From: Phenylobacterium sp. J426 | Lineage (GTDB): Bacteria; Pseudomonadota; Alphaproteobacteria; Caulobacterales; Caulobacteraceae | Length of the DNA: 64,000 bases | Direction: 5' to 3' | Assembly: GCF_024699945.1 (NCBI RefSeq) | Contig: NZ_JAJOMY010000002.1 | Coordinates: 248,001 to 312,000, forward strand | Made by a program: the position numbers and the translations under genes | Shown here: one piece after another, positions 39,056-48,765 of the stretch | Position numbering within the stretch: position 1 is the first letter of the stretch | Layout: each line of letters opens with the position of its first letter | The notes under the pieces: model-generated | Told to the model about the DNA's origin: nothing | Seen by the model: the letters and a program-made list of their open reading frames with translations, nothing else | The model's database searches: none

Positions 39056-39642
39056 AGCCCCCCTCGGTGGCTCGCTTAGCGCATAGCCACAACGGTTTTG
39101 CAAGCCGAGCCACAGTAAAAGCACGCGGACATCTCCCATCGCGATTGTTGCGTATGCACCGCCGCTCGCTCAAGGCCACTTCTGAGGTTAGATCCTGGCG
39201 GGCGCTGCTCCGTTATCCCTGGGACCTAGCCTTTGCCGCAGTAGTGGAGCGGCGTTTCAACTGCGGTGTCGTTTCAGGCTCATTCTGCTATATGGGACGC
39301 ATGCCCTCTTACCAGTCTCTTGGCGTGCGGATCCGTGCATCTCTCCCCTCCCATCGCAAGAACAACGACGATGGCGGCGGCTTGCCCAACCGCGATCCTT
39401 GTAGCGCTGTTCGGGACTGGCATCGCTGGCTTCGTACTCCGAGCGCGTCCGGCGAAAGAGGCGAGGCTAGCAGCATTGTTCCTTGGTGACGGCTCTGGGA
39501 TGTTGTCAGTTGAGGCCGCGAACATCAGCGTTATGGTTCAAGCAGGCGAAGCGTGGCTCTCAGCCGCCATGATGCTCACTTTCCTACCCAATCCGGACAT
39601 CGGGGAATCTGCTGTTAGATGGCAGCCTGATGGCGACGTGCA
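39056..39642. other. divergent spacer, weak open frame
   Basis: This lies between two divergent gene sets and must hold promoters for both. A plus-strand frame from an ATG at 39371 to 39646 (hydrophobic near its start, AILVALFGTGIAGFVLR) has a stop that overlaps the polymerase ATG (ATGA), the usual mark of coupling, but it has no ribosome site and no family I know. Low confidence as a gene. Confidence 0.35.
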
Positions 39643-40953
39643 ATGAGGTCGTCGAAAGTGCCGACGACTCTGAATGCGCTCACGATCGCGGTAGTCCTTC
39701 GCGTGAGCGCGCTAGCGCTACTACCGGTGTTGCAGGTTACATTTTCGATTCCGGAGGCGCTGGGCACCGCTCTGGTGCTGTTGAGCAACCTAATATTCGT
39801 GGTTGCTTGGTGTTGGTATTGGTTTGTCACCCGACGCGGGTTGCCTACGCCTATCCCTGCGGCTAGTGGGTTCTACCTCGGCGTGTTTATATTAGGAGGC
39901 TTGAACCTCTTCTTCTATCAGGTCCCAAACCCAGACTTTGCGCTCTTGGGTCTTGTCGTAGATCTGCTCAGCTTCCTTGCGGTCATGGCCCTGACGAGAT
40001 ACCAAAAACTTGATATTCGACCTGTTCTTGTAAGTTTTGTCGGCAGCTTTGCAATCCTAACGCTGGCTGCCCTCGAAAGGTCGACCGAACGGGGCGTGGA
40101 TTTCATTCTCTTCCAAGACTTTATCACGCGAAACGCCTATGGCGTGACGGCACTGGTCGGCGTTGCACTCGCGGCCGCTGCTTACGCGGTCCATGGGCGC
40201 CTAGGCCACCTGCTAACTATAATCATATTCCTTTTTGGAGTGACGATCTCATTCTCGAAGACTTCGTGGCTGGTGGCTCCGATCATCGTCATAGTGGCTC
40301 TGTTAGTTCGGTTTGATCTGCGACGTGCCTTGCCGGCCGTGGCAATCGCCGCAACCGCCGCTGTTATCGTCGCCATGAATCCCCAGATCACCGCGCCCAT
40401 GGTGGAGTATGCTGACAACTATTCGCGTACTCAAAACGTTGAGACGCTCAGTCGCCGAGCAGAGATTTGGGACTGGGCCCAAGGCCAAATCAATCGAACT
40501 GCGATGACGCAAATCCTTGGCTCCGGCTACAATGCTGGCGCGAATTTCGACCTCGGTAGCTTGGGGCGGATCTACAGTCTCCACAGCGACTTCTGGACTA
40601 CGTACCACGCGACCGGATTAGTAGGATTGGCGCTGACGTTCTGCGCATGGGGGGTGTACGTGCGCCGCGTGGCTGGCGGGTGGGGGCGCGCAGAAGCCGC
40701 CCTCCCCGCTACACTCGCTGTGATGATCCTTGCGCGCGGTTTCACGGAGACAAACTTCGGTTCGTCAACGCCAACGCACTTCCTGTTCTGGCTGGGCCTA
40801 GGGCTAGCCCTTGCGTTGACCTCCAAGGCCTTGTCTCAGACTGCGCCGGACACCAGTAGGCAGCACCCAACAGAGGCTCGACATTTGACCGCTCCCGCGC
40901 CGCGCCGATTCAAGCGCGGTCGCCAGGGGTTGCGGCGCAGAACGTGGGGCTGA
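39643..40953 (+). CDS. polysaccharide polymerase or O-antigen ligase-like membrane protein
   Basis: The 436-residue protein has about ten to twelve hydrophobic segments spread over the length, and a large loop (about residues 245-310) with ETLSRRAEIWDWA and GSGYNAGANFD, which resembles the periplasmic loop of Wzy/WaaL-type proteins. It would polymerise or ligate repeat units at the inner membrane. Its base composition and codon use are visibly more AT-rich than the genes around it. The C-terminus is basic (RRFKRGRQGLRRR). It is the only plus-strand gene nearby; the IS3 remnant follows at 41290. Confidence 0.78.
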   Translation: MRSSKVPTTLNALTIAVVLRVSALALLPVLQVTFSIPEALGTALVLLSNLIFVVAWCWYWFVTRRGLPTPIPAASGFYLGVFILGGLNLFFYQVPNPDFALLGLVVDLLSFLAVMALTRYQKLDIRPVLVSFVGSFAILTLAALERSTERGVDFILFQDFITRNAYGVTALVGVALAAAAYAVHGRLGHLLTIIIFLFGVTISFSKTSWLVAPIIVIVALLVRFDLRRALPAVAIAATAAVIVAMNPQITAPMVEYADNYSRTQNVETLSRRAEIWDWAQGQINRTAMTQILGSGYNAGANFDLGSLGRIYSLHSDFWTTYHATGLVGLALTFCAWGVYVRRVAGGWGRAEAALPATLAVMILARGFTETNFGSSTPTHFLFWLGLGLALALTSKALSQTAPDTSRQHPTEARHLTAPAPRRFKRGRQGLRRRTWG

Positions 40954-41919
40954 TGCGCGAGACGGTGGGCCACTTCTGCGCCGGTTTAAAGGAAATGAGA
41001 ACGAGCGCACATGTGTGGGCGACCAGCGCTATCCGCGCATTCGAGTGGTCGCGGGCGCTCGTTGGGCATTGGCGGGCACCTACTCCACGTGATCGTGAGC
41101 AGTCGGCCGATGGGGCATGGGTCAGGGGTTCGTCTGAGCATCACGCTCGCGCTGGCCGGAGAGCCTTCGCCAGCTGTCGCTGTGAGGGTCAGGCGCGACT
41201 TGCCGCCTGCCGGTCCCTCGATCATTGTGAGAGCCTCGGGGTTGATAGTTGATCTCCAGCGCCGAACGGTAGAGGCCGGCCGCCGTGGTTCAGCCGCACC
41301 GCTTCCGACCTAGGGCCGCCATGCGCCGAGTAGGGCCTGACGTGGTTGTAGTCGGGCCGCCAGCGCTCGATCACAGCCCAGGCCTCGGCCAGACTTTCGA
41401 AGACCTCTTCGTTCAGGCACCGTCGCGCAGCTTGCCGTTGAAGCTCTCGACAATCGGTTCTGCTGTAGTTTGCAGTCCCGGCCTCCTGCTCCCGCAGCAC
41501 GCCGATGATTTCCGCCTCGTTGAAACCTGCCCTTCTCACGTCCGTCTCCTCGGGTGACGGACTCTCACTCGAAAATGCGGGATCAGGGGCAGGCCCAGTT
41601 TGCCAAGCGTTCGCTGGGCCGCATCTGGGCGTAGACCTAGCTGGACGCGCACTTCGCCGCAACGATGTGCTTCATCGGCGACCGCGTCTTGACTAGCGCG
41701 CCCGTCGCGGACCGGCGGCCTCTGACCTTCGGTGGCCAAGGAACACGGTTACGTGGAAAGTGGGGTGGGAATCGCTCGTCTGATGGCCGAACTGGCCAAG
41801 CATCTGCCGAAGACCGAGCGGCGCAACTTCTCGCTCGCCACGGCCTCAGTGGTGGGAGACGCGTTAACATCGGATAATTGGCGCCATTCCTCATAAGTTC
41901 GCCCACGGCAGGGCAAGAA
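40954..41919. other. accessory DNA with IS remnant, otherwise no gene
   Basis: Apart from the IS3 fragment, this stretch holds overlapping low-quality frames. One plus-strand piece near 41764-41890 reads GIARLMAELAKHLPKTERRNF in a coherent way but is short, lacks a start and has no family I know. It may be debris of another mobile element. Confidence 0.4.
41290..41539 (-). mobile_element. IS3-family transposase remnant (OrfA start fused to OrfB end)
   Basis: Reading from a GTG at 41539 the frame gives RRAGFNEAEIIGVLREQEAG, the standard opening of an IS3-family OrfA. It then passes at once to OrfB C-terminal sequence: VESFNGKLRDG in one frame and CLNEEVFESLAEAWAVIERW then DYNHVRPYSAHGG in the other. 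The body of both genes is deleted and the OrfB part is frameshifted. It is a dead fragment of an insertion sequence, probably of the IS407/IS2-like branch. No terminal inverted repeat is visible to me. Confidence 0.8.
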
Positions 41920-43140
41920 TCACGGGTGAAGTAACGAGGCTGAACCTAGCCTTTCCAATAGCTGCTGCCGCTCCGTTGCAAGACCTAGCGGGCCGAGGGA
42001 GGTGAGAGCGTTGAATACGTCGGCAGCGACTTTCTGCGCCACTGCTTGGCTGCGCGCAGCCGCGTAGGCAGACAAACTGCGCTCGTATGTCGTTCGCGCC
42101 CTCATCAAGCGCTCAAGAGCTTGAGCGGTGGCGGACGAGTCACGAATATTCGCGGCCTCACCAAGCTTGAACCGACGAACTTCCTCTCCAATTTGGAAGT
42201 TGTGTTGCGTCAGAACGGGCTTGCCGAAGCGAGCCGCCAATCCGATAACGCCGGACGAGCCGACGTGATCCAAATACGGAGCGAGCACGATATCGGCGTC
42301 CATCAGCCGCCGCTGGAGTTCGCTAGCACGCAAATACCCTTCCGAAACTTCGATGGCTACGCCCCGATCGGAGAGAGCCTTGAGCCCGTTCATGACCGTA
42401 TTCCGGTAGGTCTCATCGACAAACTTACCAGCTATAGTGAGGTGTATACTAGGAAGCAACACCGCATCCAAATTTAAGATGCCTTCGATCATCTCAAGGA
42501 TACCCTTCCTCGGCTTTAGAACGCCGAAGAGAAGTAGATGTGTTCGCTTCTGATCGCGGCTCCTCTTTATTGCTGAACCCACGTCGCTGTCCAATTCTGA
42601 TAATGCATCTGGAAATTCAATTACCGGACAGCGGATGGCGCGCTTCCAAGCGGGATTATAGGTCAAAAGGCAGAGTGCCGTTGTGCTCGCGATCTGAAGT
42701 AGTCGTAATTTCGCGATCGCCTTGATACGATCCTTGTAAGAGATCATATCGGACCGCGAATAGTTAAAGATGTCGCGAAAGTAAACTCCGGCCCACAGAG
42801 GAATTCGTTGAGCCTGCGCTCTCAACATTGCGATTGGAGCGACAAAGGGATCGAGCATCGGAAAGAACCATGCGTCTTCAGGCGAGGTCCTGCGGAGCAG
42901 GCCGCTGATGTACATTGTTGCGTCTTGCACCGTTCCCAGGCCAATATCAACATCCCGCACGTATTCTACTTTAGCGGGTATGCGACCTATTATATCCACG
43001 GCTCCATGCCATGTGCTCCGGGAGGTTTCAACGCGCATAGCGATGCCTGATACTTCAGAAGCGCGCATATAGAATGCCAACTGCCCGGCATGATGCCCGT
43101 CACTAAAGGGGTCGCAGAAATACAAGCGTCTTGAGGTCAT
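41920..43140 (-). CDS. GT4-like glycosyltransferase
   Basis: The 406-residue protein has a GT-B layout: RLYFCDPFSDGHHAGQLAFY at the start, a middle Rossmann part with LLLFGVLKPRKGILEMIEGIL near residue 210, and LMDADIVLAPYLDHVGSSGVIGLAARFGKPV near 290, matching the GT4 donor-binding pattern. Start at the ATG at 43140, which overlaps the flippase stop (ATGA), so the two are coupled. Base composition is more AT-rich than the average for the window. It probably adds a sugar to the repeat unit later flipped by the protein coded before it. Frame intact. Confidence 0.85.
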   Translation of the reverse strand: MTSRRLYFCDPFSDGHHAGQLAFYMRASEVSGIAMRVETSRSTWHGAVDIIGRIPAKVEYVRDVDIGLGTVQDATMYISGLLRRTSPEDAWFFPMLDPFVAPIAMLRAQAQRIPLWAGVYFRDIFNYSRSDMISYKDRIKAIAKLRLLQIASTTALCLLTYNPAWKRAIRCPVIEFPDALSELDSDVGSAIKRSRDQKRTHLLLFGVLKPRKGILEMIEGILNLDAVLLPSIHLTIAGKFVDETYRNTVMNGLKALSDRGVAIEVSEGYLRASELQRRLMDADIVLAPYLDHVGSSGVIGLAARFGKPVLTQHNFQIGEEVRRFKLGEAANIRDSSATAQALERLMRARTTYERSLSAYAAARSQAVAQKVAADVFNALTSLGPLGLATERQQLLERLGSASLLHP

Positions 43141-44474
43141 GCAGTGGCCTCGCCACGGGTCTTCGACCAATCGCGAATTGCTCGGGTTGCAAATATCGGT
43201 AGCAGCCAGGTCGACGTCAACGCAGCTGCCGAAACTAGGCCCAATAGGATCGATTCTGAACCATGCTTACTCGCCATCAAGGTTAATCCCGCCATGATTG
43301 CTGCCTCTACACTGTACAGGATCGCCACTGTCTTTGTGCGCCCTGAGGCAATCAAGAGTACGGCCCAAAGGTGGCCCCAAGCTACTTGCGCAAAGAAGAA
43401 CCCGCACAGGCCATAGAATAGCGGGGACGATGTGGCGCCATGACCCGTCCAGAGCCGCAAGAGTTCGTCGCCGAAGAAGGTCAGGCCGGAGAAGGCAGCT
43501 GCCGCCGCGGCGAGTATGAATGCTCCCAGCCACCTGGCCATGACATGCGCCGAGCGATCACCTTCTCCGATTGCGCGGGCGATAGCCGGCCAGGTCGTCG
43601 AGCTGACCATTGAGATCACGGTGACAAAGGCGACTAGTAGGCGCAGCACAAGTCCAAGATCCAAAGCTCGAGCGGGGCCAAGTGACGCAGAAAGTAACAC
43701 GACCGGAAGTTGGCTCTGAACCAGCGAAGCGATCTGTATGACGAAGAATGAGGCCCCTCCCCTGGCGAGCCGGACTAGATCAGCAAGATCCCCCTTCGAT
43801 ACACGAAAGTATGGTTGATAGGTCTTCGCAACTATCCCTGCGAGCAGCAAAGATCCGATCAGCTGACCTCCTGCTATCGCGGCGATGAAAGTCACCGGCT
43901 GTGGCATAAGCCACGGGAGCGTCATCAACGCGACCAACGAAAGCGCGCTACCCGCAGCGCGGCAGTAATTGGTAACGAATTGCTTCAGCGTACCGATGTT
44001 GACGCCTTCGAAGACTTGCAAGAACACGTTGGCCGCACCCAATATAATCATGGCGAGTGCAGCTAGGTGCAGCTGTGTGCGTGAGATTTCAGGAGGTAGC
44101 GGAACACTGTTTGCCCACACCTGGATCGCCCAGGCGAGGAGCAAGGTCGCGACACTCGTGAATGCTGCAGAGCATATTAATGCTGAGCTTAACAGCTGTC
44201 GAAGCTTGGTTGGATTAGAGCGTTCATAAGCGATGACCTGGCCCAGGGCGGAGTGGAGGCCGAACGTGCCTAGGTTCATCCAGCTAACCAAGGCAAGTAG
44301 AGCAAGGACGGTCCCGAAGCCCGCCTCACCGAGCAGGGCAATTCCAATGGGCGGCGCAACGAATGTAGGCATGATTGCCAGCGCCCGGGCTACGACCCCC
44401 GAGCTGAGGGCCGCTGCGATTCCACGGCCGGTCCCCGGCCCGATTGGCCGACGAGGTGTTAGGCGGGGAGCCAA
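43137..44474 (-). CDS. Wzx-like polysaccharide flippase
   Basis: The 445-residue protein has about 12 hydrophobic segments and the layout of the MATE/PST superfamily flippases, which move lipid-linked repeat units across the inner membrane. Pieces such as GEAGFGTVLALLALVSWMNLG near residue 50, FEGVNIGTLKQFVTNYCRA near 160 and LGLVLRLLVAFVTVISMVSS near 275 fit. The start is a TTG at 44474, two bases after the restored stop of the MptE-like gene, so it is likely coupled. The C-terminal end overlaps the glycosyltransferase. Base composition is relatively AT-rich. Confidence 0.85.
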   Translation of the reverse strand: MAPRLTPRRPIGPGTGRGIAAALSSGVVARALAIMPTFVAPPIGIALLGEAGFGTVLALLALVSWMNLGTFGLHSALGQVIAYERSNPTKLRQLLSSALICSAAFTSVATLLLAWAIQVWANSVPLPPEISRTQLHLAALAMIILGAANVFLQVFEGVNIGTLKQFVTNYCRAAGSALSLVALMTLPWLMPQPVTFIAAIAGGQLIGSLLLAGIVAKTYQPYFRVSKGDLADLVRLARGGASFFVIQIASLVQSQLPVVLLSASLGPARALDLGLVLRLLVAFVTVISMVSSTTWPAIARAIGEGDRSAHVMARWLGAFILAAAAAAFSGLTFFGDELLRLWTGHGATSSPLFYGLCGFFFAQVAWGHLWAVLLIASGRTKTVAILYSVEAAIMAGLTLMASKHGSESILLGLVSAAALTSTWLLPIFATRAIRDWSKTRGEATA

Positions 44475-44476
44475 GA

Positions 44477-45285
44477 TTAGGCCTTACCAAGCATACTTTC
44501 GGCTTGTTCAAGAGTAATCTTCGGAAAGATGTCGAGCTTTCCCCCAACAGTGGCGTCGAAGATCCGTCTACCCCCGCGCTAAAGGCGGTAAGCGCCTTGG
44601 CATACTCGACCTCACTTTGATCAAGATCAGGGGTGCCCCATACCGTACCAGATTTGAAATAGTCCGGGTGGAAGTGGTTCTCGTCGGCACCCTCACGCCG
44701 TTGATACGTGCTGGCACTCCCCGTGAACTTGAAGCTGTGATCGACGCCAAAAATGATGACCGGGTCCGCGCCCATCCAATACGCCAGCTGAAGAGCGATG
44801 TAGGTGACCGTCGCCGAGGATCCAAAGCCGAAGGTCGGGTCGGTTACGAACTCATTCGAATTTCGAGCATGGAAGTAGCTCAAACGTCGGCGGTTCTCGC
44901 TTTTCAACAACCAACGCGCCTTCCAAGCCACATACGTCGGTATAGTGGAGCTCGCGAAGGAGCTCTGATGTTGCAACGCGACGACATTGTTCAAGCAAAC
45001 CACGTAGGAAGGACGCCATGTGGTTCGTTCGAAGAGCAAGTCGATCTTGTTCATCCCAATAGCTGGGTAACCGCTGAACCTCTCGAGCGGCGTTTCAATC
45101 AGACTGGGCCCATTTCCGACAACGAGCAGCGGCTGACCTACATGGACATCGCGGAGGGCCGCAATGTCGCGCCAATTACCTGACGCCTTATACAACAATT
45201 CGTCCACGAAATAACGGACCGGCTTGGTTATAGACAGCGCAGCCTTGCCCGCTACACCTAATATGTTCTGCCGCTCTGCGTCCAC
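44477..45285 (-). CDS. MptE-like (DUF115) protein, frameshifted
   Basis: The restored 269-residue protein has LLVVGNGPSLIETPLERFSG near residue 52, a pattern of the DUF115/6-hydroxymethylpterin pyrophosphokinase MptE-like group, and later GSSATVTYIALQLAYWMGADPVIIFGVDHSF, the motif region shared with bacterial surface-glycan and flagellin-modifying members. A missing G in 44571-44575 breaks the end; repaired, it ends GRRIFDATVGGKLDIFPKIT to a stop at 44477. In sugar clusters these proteins are thought to transfer or modify a nonulosonate-type sugar, but its substrate here is unknown. The GTG at 45285 follows an AGAGGG site. The operon continues into the flippase. Confidence 0.75.
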
Positions 45286-45306
45286 TCGTGGCCCTCTCTC
45301 TCGTTA

Positions 45307-46260
45307 TTAAGCAGTCGCGGCGGAATAGTTGGCGAGGAACCATTGATAGCTTTGCCTCAGCCCATCCCGGAGTTCTATCCGCGGCTCCCACCCGGCCTCC
45401 CGAAGCCTGTCAGCGCTCATGAGCTTCCGAGGTGTACCATCGGGCTTTGAAGTATCGCAGACGATGTTCCTCGGAAGGCCAACGACATCGCAGATTATGC
45501 CTGCGACTTCGCGGATTGGCAGGTCCACGCCGGAACCAACGTTGATATGCTCGTAGTCGCTGTAGGTCTTGAGTAGGAATACCACGGCATCTGCGCAGTC
45601 GTCGGCGTGCAAGAACTCCCGCAGAGGCGTCCCTGAGCCCCAGATAGTCAGATGGTCATCGCCACGGAGCTTGGCCTCATGCGCCTTGCGCATGAGGGCA
45701 GGCAGCACATGGCTTGAATTGAGGTCGAAGTTGTCGCCCGGCCCGTAAAGGTTGGTCGGCATGGCGCTGATGAAGTCGCAGCCGTGCTGCTTCCGGTAAG
45801 CTTGAGCGAGCTTGATGCCGGCGATCTTGGCGATCGCATACCACTCGTTGGTGGGCTCGAGCGCGCCTGTCAGCAGCGCGTCTTCGGGGATCGGTTGGGG
45901 GGCCAGCTTCGGGTAGATGCAGGAGGAGCCGAGGAACACCAGCTTTTCCACACCCGTCCGGTAGGCGCCGTGGATGATGTTGGCTTCCAGAATGAGGTTT
46001 TCATACAGGAAGTCGGCTGGGTAGGAGTCATTCGCCAGGATGCCGCCGACCTTGGCGGCGGCGACCACGACGGCCTCCGGCCGCTGGTCCGCCATCCAAG
46101 CTTCGACGTCTGCCTGTCGGCCAAGATCCAGCTCCGCGCGCGTGGCCGTAAGGATCTCGCAATCCTCGGTCTGAAGTCGACGCACGACCGCCGAGCCGAC
46201 CATCCCGCGGTGGCCGGCAACCCACACGCGTTTGCCTCTAAGGGGGTAGATCTCACGCAT
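45307..46260 (-). CDS. fcl: GDP-L-fucose synthase
   Basis: The 317-residue enzyme turns GDP-4-keto-6-deoxymannose into GDP-L-fucose by epimerising at C3 and C5 and reducing at C4. It shows AGHRGMVGSAVVRRL near residue 15, FLGSSCIYPKLAPQPIPED, YAIAK as the catalytic Tyr-Lys pair, and AMPTNLYGPGDNFD. Start at the ATG at 46260, overlapping the Gmd stop by eight bases; the frame to 46482 is an artefact. Together with ManC and Gmd it supplies GDP-L-fucose. It ends 21 bases before the MptE-like gene. Confidence 0.96.
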   Translation of the reverse strand: MREIYPLRGKRVWVAGHRGMVGSAVVRRLQTEDCEILTATRAELDLGRQADVEAWMADQRPEAVVVAAAKVGGILANDSYPADFLYENLILEANIIHGAYRTGVEKLVFLGSSCIYPKLAPQPIPEDALLTGALEPTNEWYAIAKIAGIKLAQAYRKQHGCDFISAMPTNLYGPGDNFDLNSSHVLPALMRKAHEAKLRGDDHLTIWGSGTPLREFLHADDCADAVVFLLKTYSDYEHINVGSGVDLPIREVAGIICDVVGLPRNIVCDTSKPDGTPRKLMSADRLREAGWEPRIELRDGLRQSYQWFLANYSAATA

Positions 46261-47329
46261 AGGCGGCGATCGGATCAGTGAGCATGGTCTTGAGATCTTC
46301 CTTAACCATCTCGCGGGCGAGCTCGCGAACGTTGGTTTCGTGCTCCCAACCAAGCTTGGTCTTCGCCTTAGCAGGGTCGCCGAGGAGGAGGTCAACCTCC
46401 GTCGGGCGGAAGTAGCGCGGGTCGATCTCGACCAGGCAACGGCCAGTCTTGGCGCAATAACCCTTCTCATCCACGCCTTCACCTTCCCAACGGAGGCTCA
46501 AGCCGGCGTCTTCGAAGGCCCATTCGACGAACTGCCGAACCGTGGTCGTCTCGCCGGTAGCGAGGACGTAGTCGTCCGGCTCGTCCTGCTGGAGCATCAT
46601 CCACATGCCGCGGACGTACTCGCGGGCGTGGCCCCAGTCGCGCTTGGCGTCCAGATTCCCGAGAAAAAGCTTCTCTTGGCGCTGGTGAGCGATCGCCGCT
46701 GCGGCGCGCGTGATCTTGCGGGTCACGAAGGTCTCGCCCCGAAGCGGGCTTTCGTGATTGAACAGGATGCCGTTCGAGGCATGCATGCCATAAGCTTCGC
46801 GGTAGTTCACCACGATCCAGTAGCTGTAGAGCTTTGCTACGCCATAGGGGCTGCGCGGGTAGAAGGGGGTCTTCTCCGACTGGGGAACCTCTTGCACCAG
46901 GCCATAGAGTTCCGAGGTCGAGGCCTGGTAGAAGCGCGTCTTCTTCTCCAGCCCGAGGATGCGGATGGCCTCGAGGAGCCGCAGCGTACCGACGGCGTCC
47001 GCGTTGGCAGTGTACTCCGGTGTCTCGAAGCTCACCTGCACGTGGCTCTGAGCCGCGAGATTGTAGATCTCGTCCGGCTGGACCTCCTGCACGATGCGGA
47101 TGAGGTTGGTCGAGTCGGTCAGATCGCCATAGTGCAGGATCAGCCGCGGATTGGCTTCATGCGGATCCTGATAGAGGTGCTCGATGCGCCCCGTGTTGAA
47201 CGATGAAGACCGTCGCTTCACGCCGTGAACGATGTAGCCTTTGCTGAGCAGGAGCTCGGTGAGATAGGCGCCATCCTGGCCAGTCACACCCGTGATGAGG
47301 GCGACCTTTGGAGTGGTGACGTTGGACAT
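46253..47329 (-). CDS. gmd: GDP-mannose 4,6-dehydratase
   Basis: The 358-residue enzyme makes GDP-4-keto-6-deoxymannose from GDP-mannose with NADP. Landmarks are LITGVTGQDGAYLTELLLSK at the start, HVQVSFETPEYTAN, YQASTSELYGLVQEVPQSE, the YGVAK catalytic pair, and RRWGHAREYVRGMW-like KRDWGHAREYVRGM. GAGGAGC lies four bases before the ATG. It is fully intact and in the usual pair with Fcl, which overlaps its end. Length is normal for the family. Confidence 0.97.
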   Translation of the reverse strand: MSNVTTPKVALITGVTGQDGAYLTELLLSKGYIVHGVKRRSSSFNTGRIEHLYQDPHEANPRLILHYGDLTDSTNLIRIVQEVQPDEIYNLAAQSHVQVSFETPEYTANADAVGTLRLLEAIRILGLEKKTRFYQASTSELYGLVQEVPQSEKTPFYPRSPYGVAKLYSYWIVVNYREAYGMHASNGILFNHESPLRGETFVTRKITRAAAAIAHQRQEKLFLGNLDAKRDWGHAREYVRGMWMMLQQDEPDDYVLATGETTTVRQFVEWAFEDAGLSLRWEGEGVDEKGYCAKTGRCLVEIDPRYFRPTEVDLLLGDPAKAKTKLGWEHETNVRELAREMVKEDLKTMLTDPIAAYA

Positions 47330-47341
47330 TCGGCTCCTCGC

Positions 47342-48605
47342 TTAGGCGGCAGCAAGCGCTTCGGGCGCTTCACGCTGCTCGGGTGTTACAAATAGTGCGG
47401 CGTCAGTGAAAGCCTGGATCAGGCGGTGACGCGAGAGTTCACCGGCGAGCCGCAGGCGCTCGTCCTGCTGAGACGCGCGCGGCGGTTCCGAGCTGGTCGC
47501 CAGGATCGCCCTGGCAAGCGCGTCGGCATCGCCAGGGGGTGTTCGGTGGCAGCTGTCGCCAAGGAACTCCGCCAACTCCGTGCCGGCATCGGCGGTGACG
47601 AGGATGCGGCGCCCTGAGGCTAGCATCCCGCCGAGCTTCGAGGGCAGAAGCAGATCCGCCGCGCTGCGCTCCTGGGGCAGGACATGCAGATCCGCCAGGC
47701 CGAGGAAGTCGCCGAAGCGGGCCTCAGGCTGGAAGTCGAGCAGCTTGATGTTCGGCAGCTCCCGCGCCGCCTGTTCGACAGCCCCGCGCATCGGCCCTTG
47801 CCCGGCGATGACGAAGACAATGTCCGGCTGAGGAGCGAGACGCCGAGCGGCTTCGACAAGCAGCTGAACGCCTTGCTTGGCGCCGATATTGCCAGAGTAG
47901 AGGACGACGAAGGACCGCTCGGATATCCCAAGTTCGCGCCGGTAGGCGAGTGACGTTGGGACGGGCTTGATCGCATCTGTGTCCACCCAGTTGCGGACGA
48001 CCCTGATCACATCGTGCGGCACGCCCTTCGCCCTGAGGTGATCCGCCATGCGGTTGGAGATCGTGATGACCCTGTCGAAGCTGCGGGTCATGCTTCGGTC
48101 GAACGCGCGGGCCAGCCGATCCAAAAAGCCCGCCGCCACGAAGGTGGCCCACCGCGAACGCCGCGTCGATCTCCAGATCCTGCACATGGAGTACAGAGCG
48201 GGCGCCGCAGAGGCGTGCGGAGAGTAGCGCCACAGGGGCAACGAAGAGCGTCGGCTCCACTGCGAGGACAATGTCCGGCCGCTCCCTTAGCGCCTGCGCG
48301 ACGAAGACCGGAGCTGAGCATATGGCGAACGACAGCGGCGCGAGCAGACGATGGAAGCTGCGCATCACCCTGGGCAGATAAATCGGGCAGCGAAGGACGC
48401 GAACACCGTCCAGCGTCTCTTGGCTCCAGCGTCGGTTGGAGAACCCCTGCTGGGTCCGCCAGCCGGGATAGTGCGGCGGGGTGGTGACGACCGTGACTTC
48501 GTGGCCCTGCTGCTGGAGGTAGGCGCCGATTTCGCCTGTGTAGCGGCCCACCCCTGCCATCTCTGGGGCGTAGTTGATCCCATAGATGAGGATGCGCTTG
48601 CCCAC
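47342..48605 (-). CDS. WcaI-like glycosyltransferase, frameshifted
   Basis: The restored 420-residue enzyme follows the WcaI (colanic acid) GT4 pattern: ILIYGINYAPEMAGVGRYTG at the start, PPHYPGWR, ARSVLHVQDLEIDAAF near residue 135, VLYSGNIGAKQGVQLLVEAA near 230, and VLPQERSAADLLLPSKLGGMLASGR near 305. An extra base in the GGG matching 48129-48131 splits it; both parts join as RGGGFLDRLARAFDRSM. It may add fucose to the repeat unit, as inferred from its place beside Gmd/Fcl. The GTG at 48605 is the start. The gene lies 13 bases before Gmd on the same strand. Confidence 0.87.
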
Positions 48606-48765
48606 TCAACCCCCGCTGACACACACAAAGACAGGTCGACGGGCCCCGCCCCGTCCAGATGCTCTCGTTAACTGGCCGCGAGACGGGAAGCTAGCTACCA
48701 AACGGCCGCACACGAGCAAGATCGTCAGGTTGCCTCACAAGCGACCACCCGCCCCAGACTTGAGG

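Noticed and set aside
41637..41906. Minus-strand frame to the right of the IS3 fragment
   Set aside because: No similarity to transposase and no start site; part of the gene-free accessory stretch.
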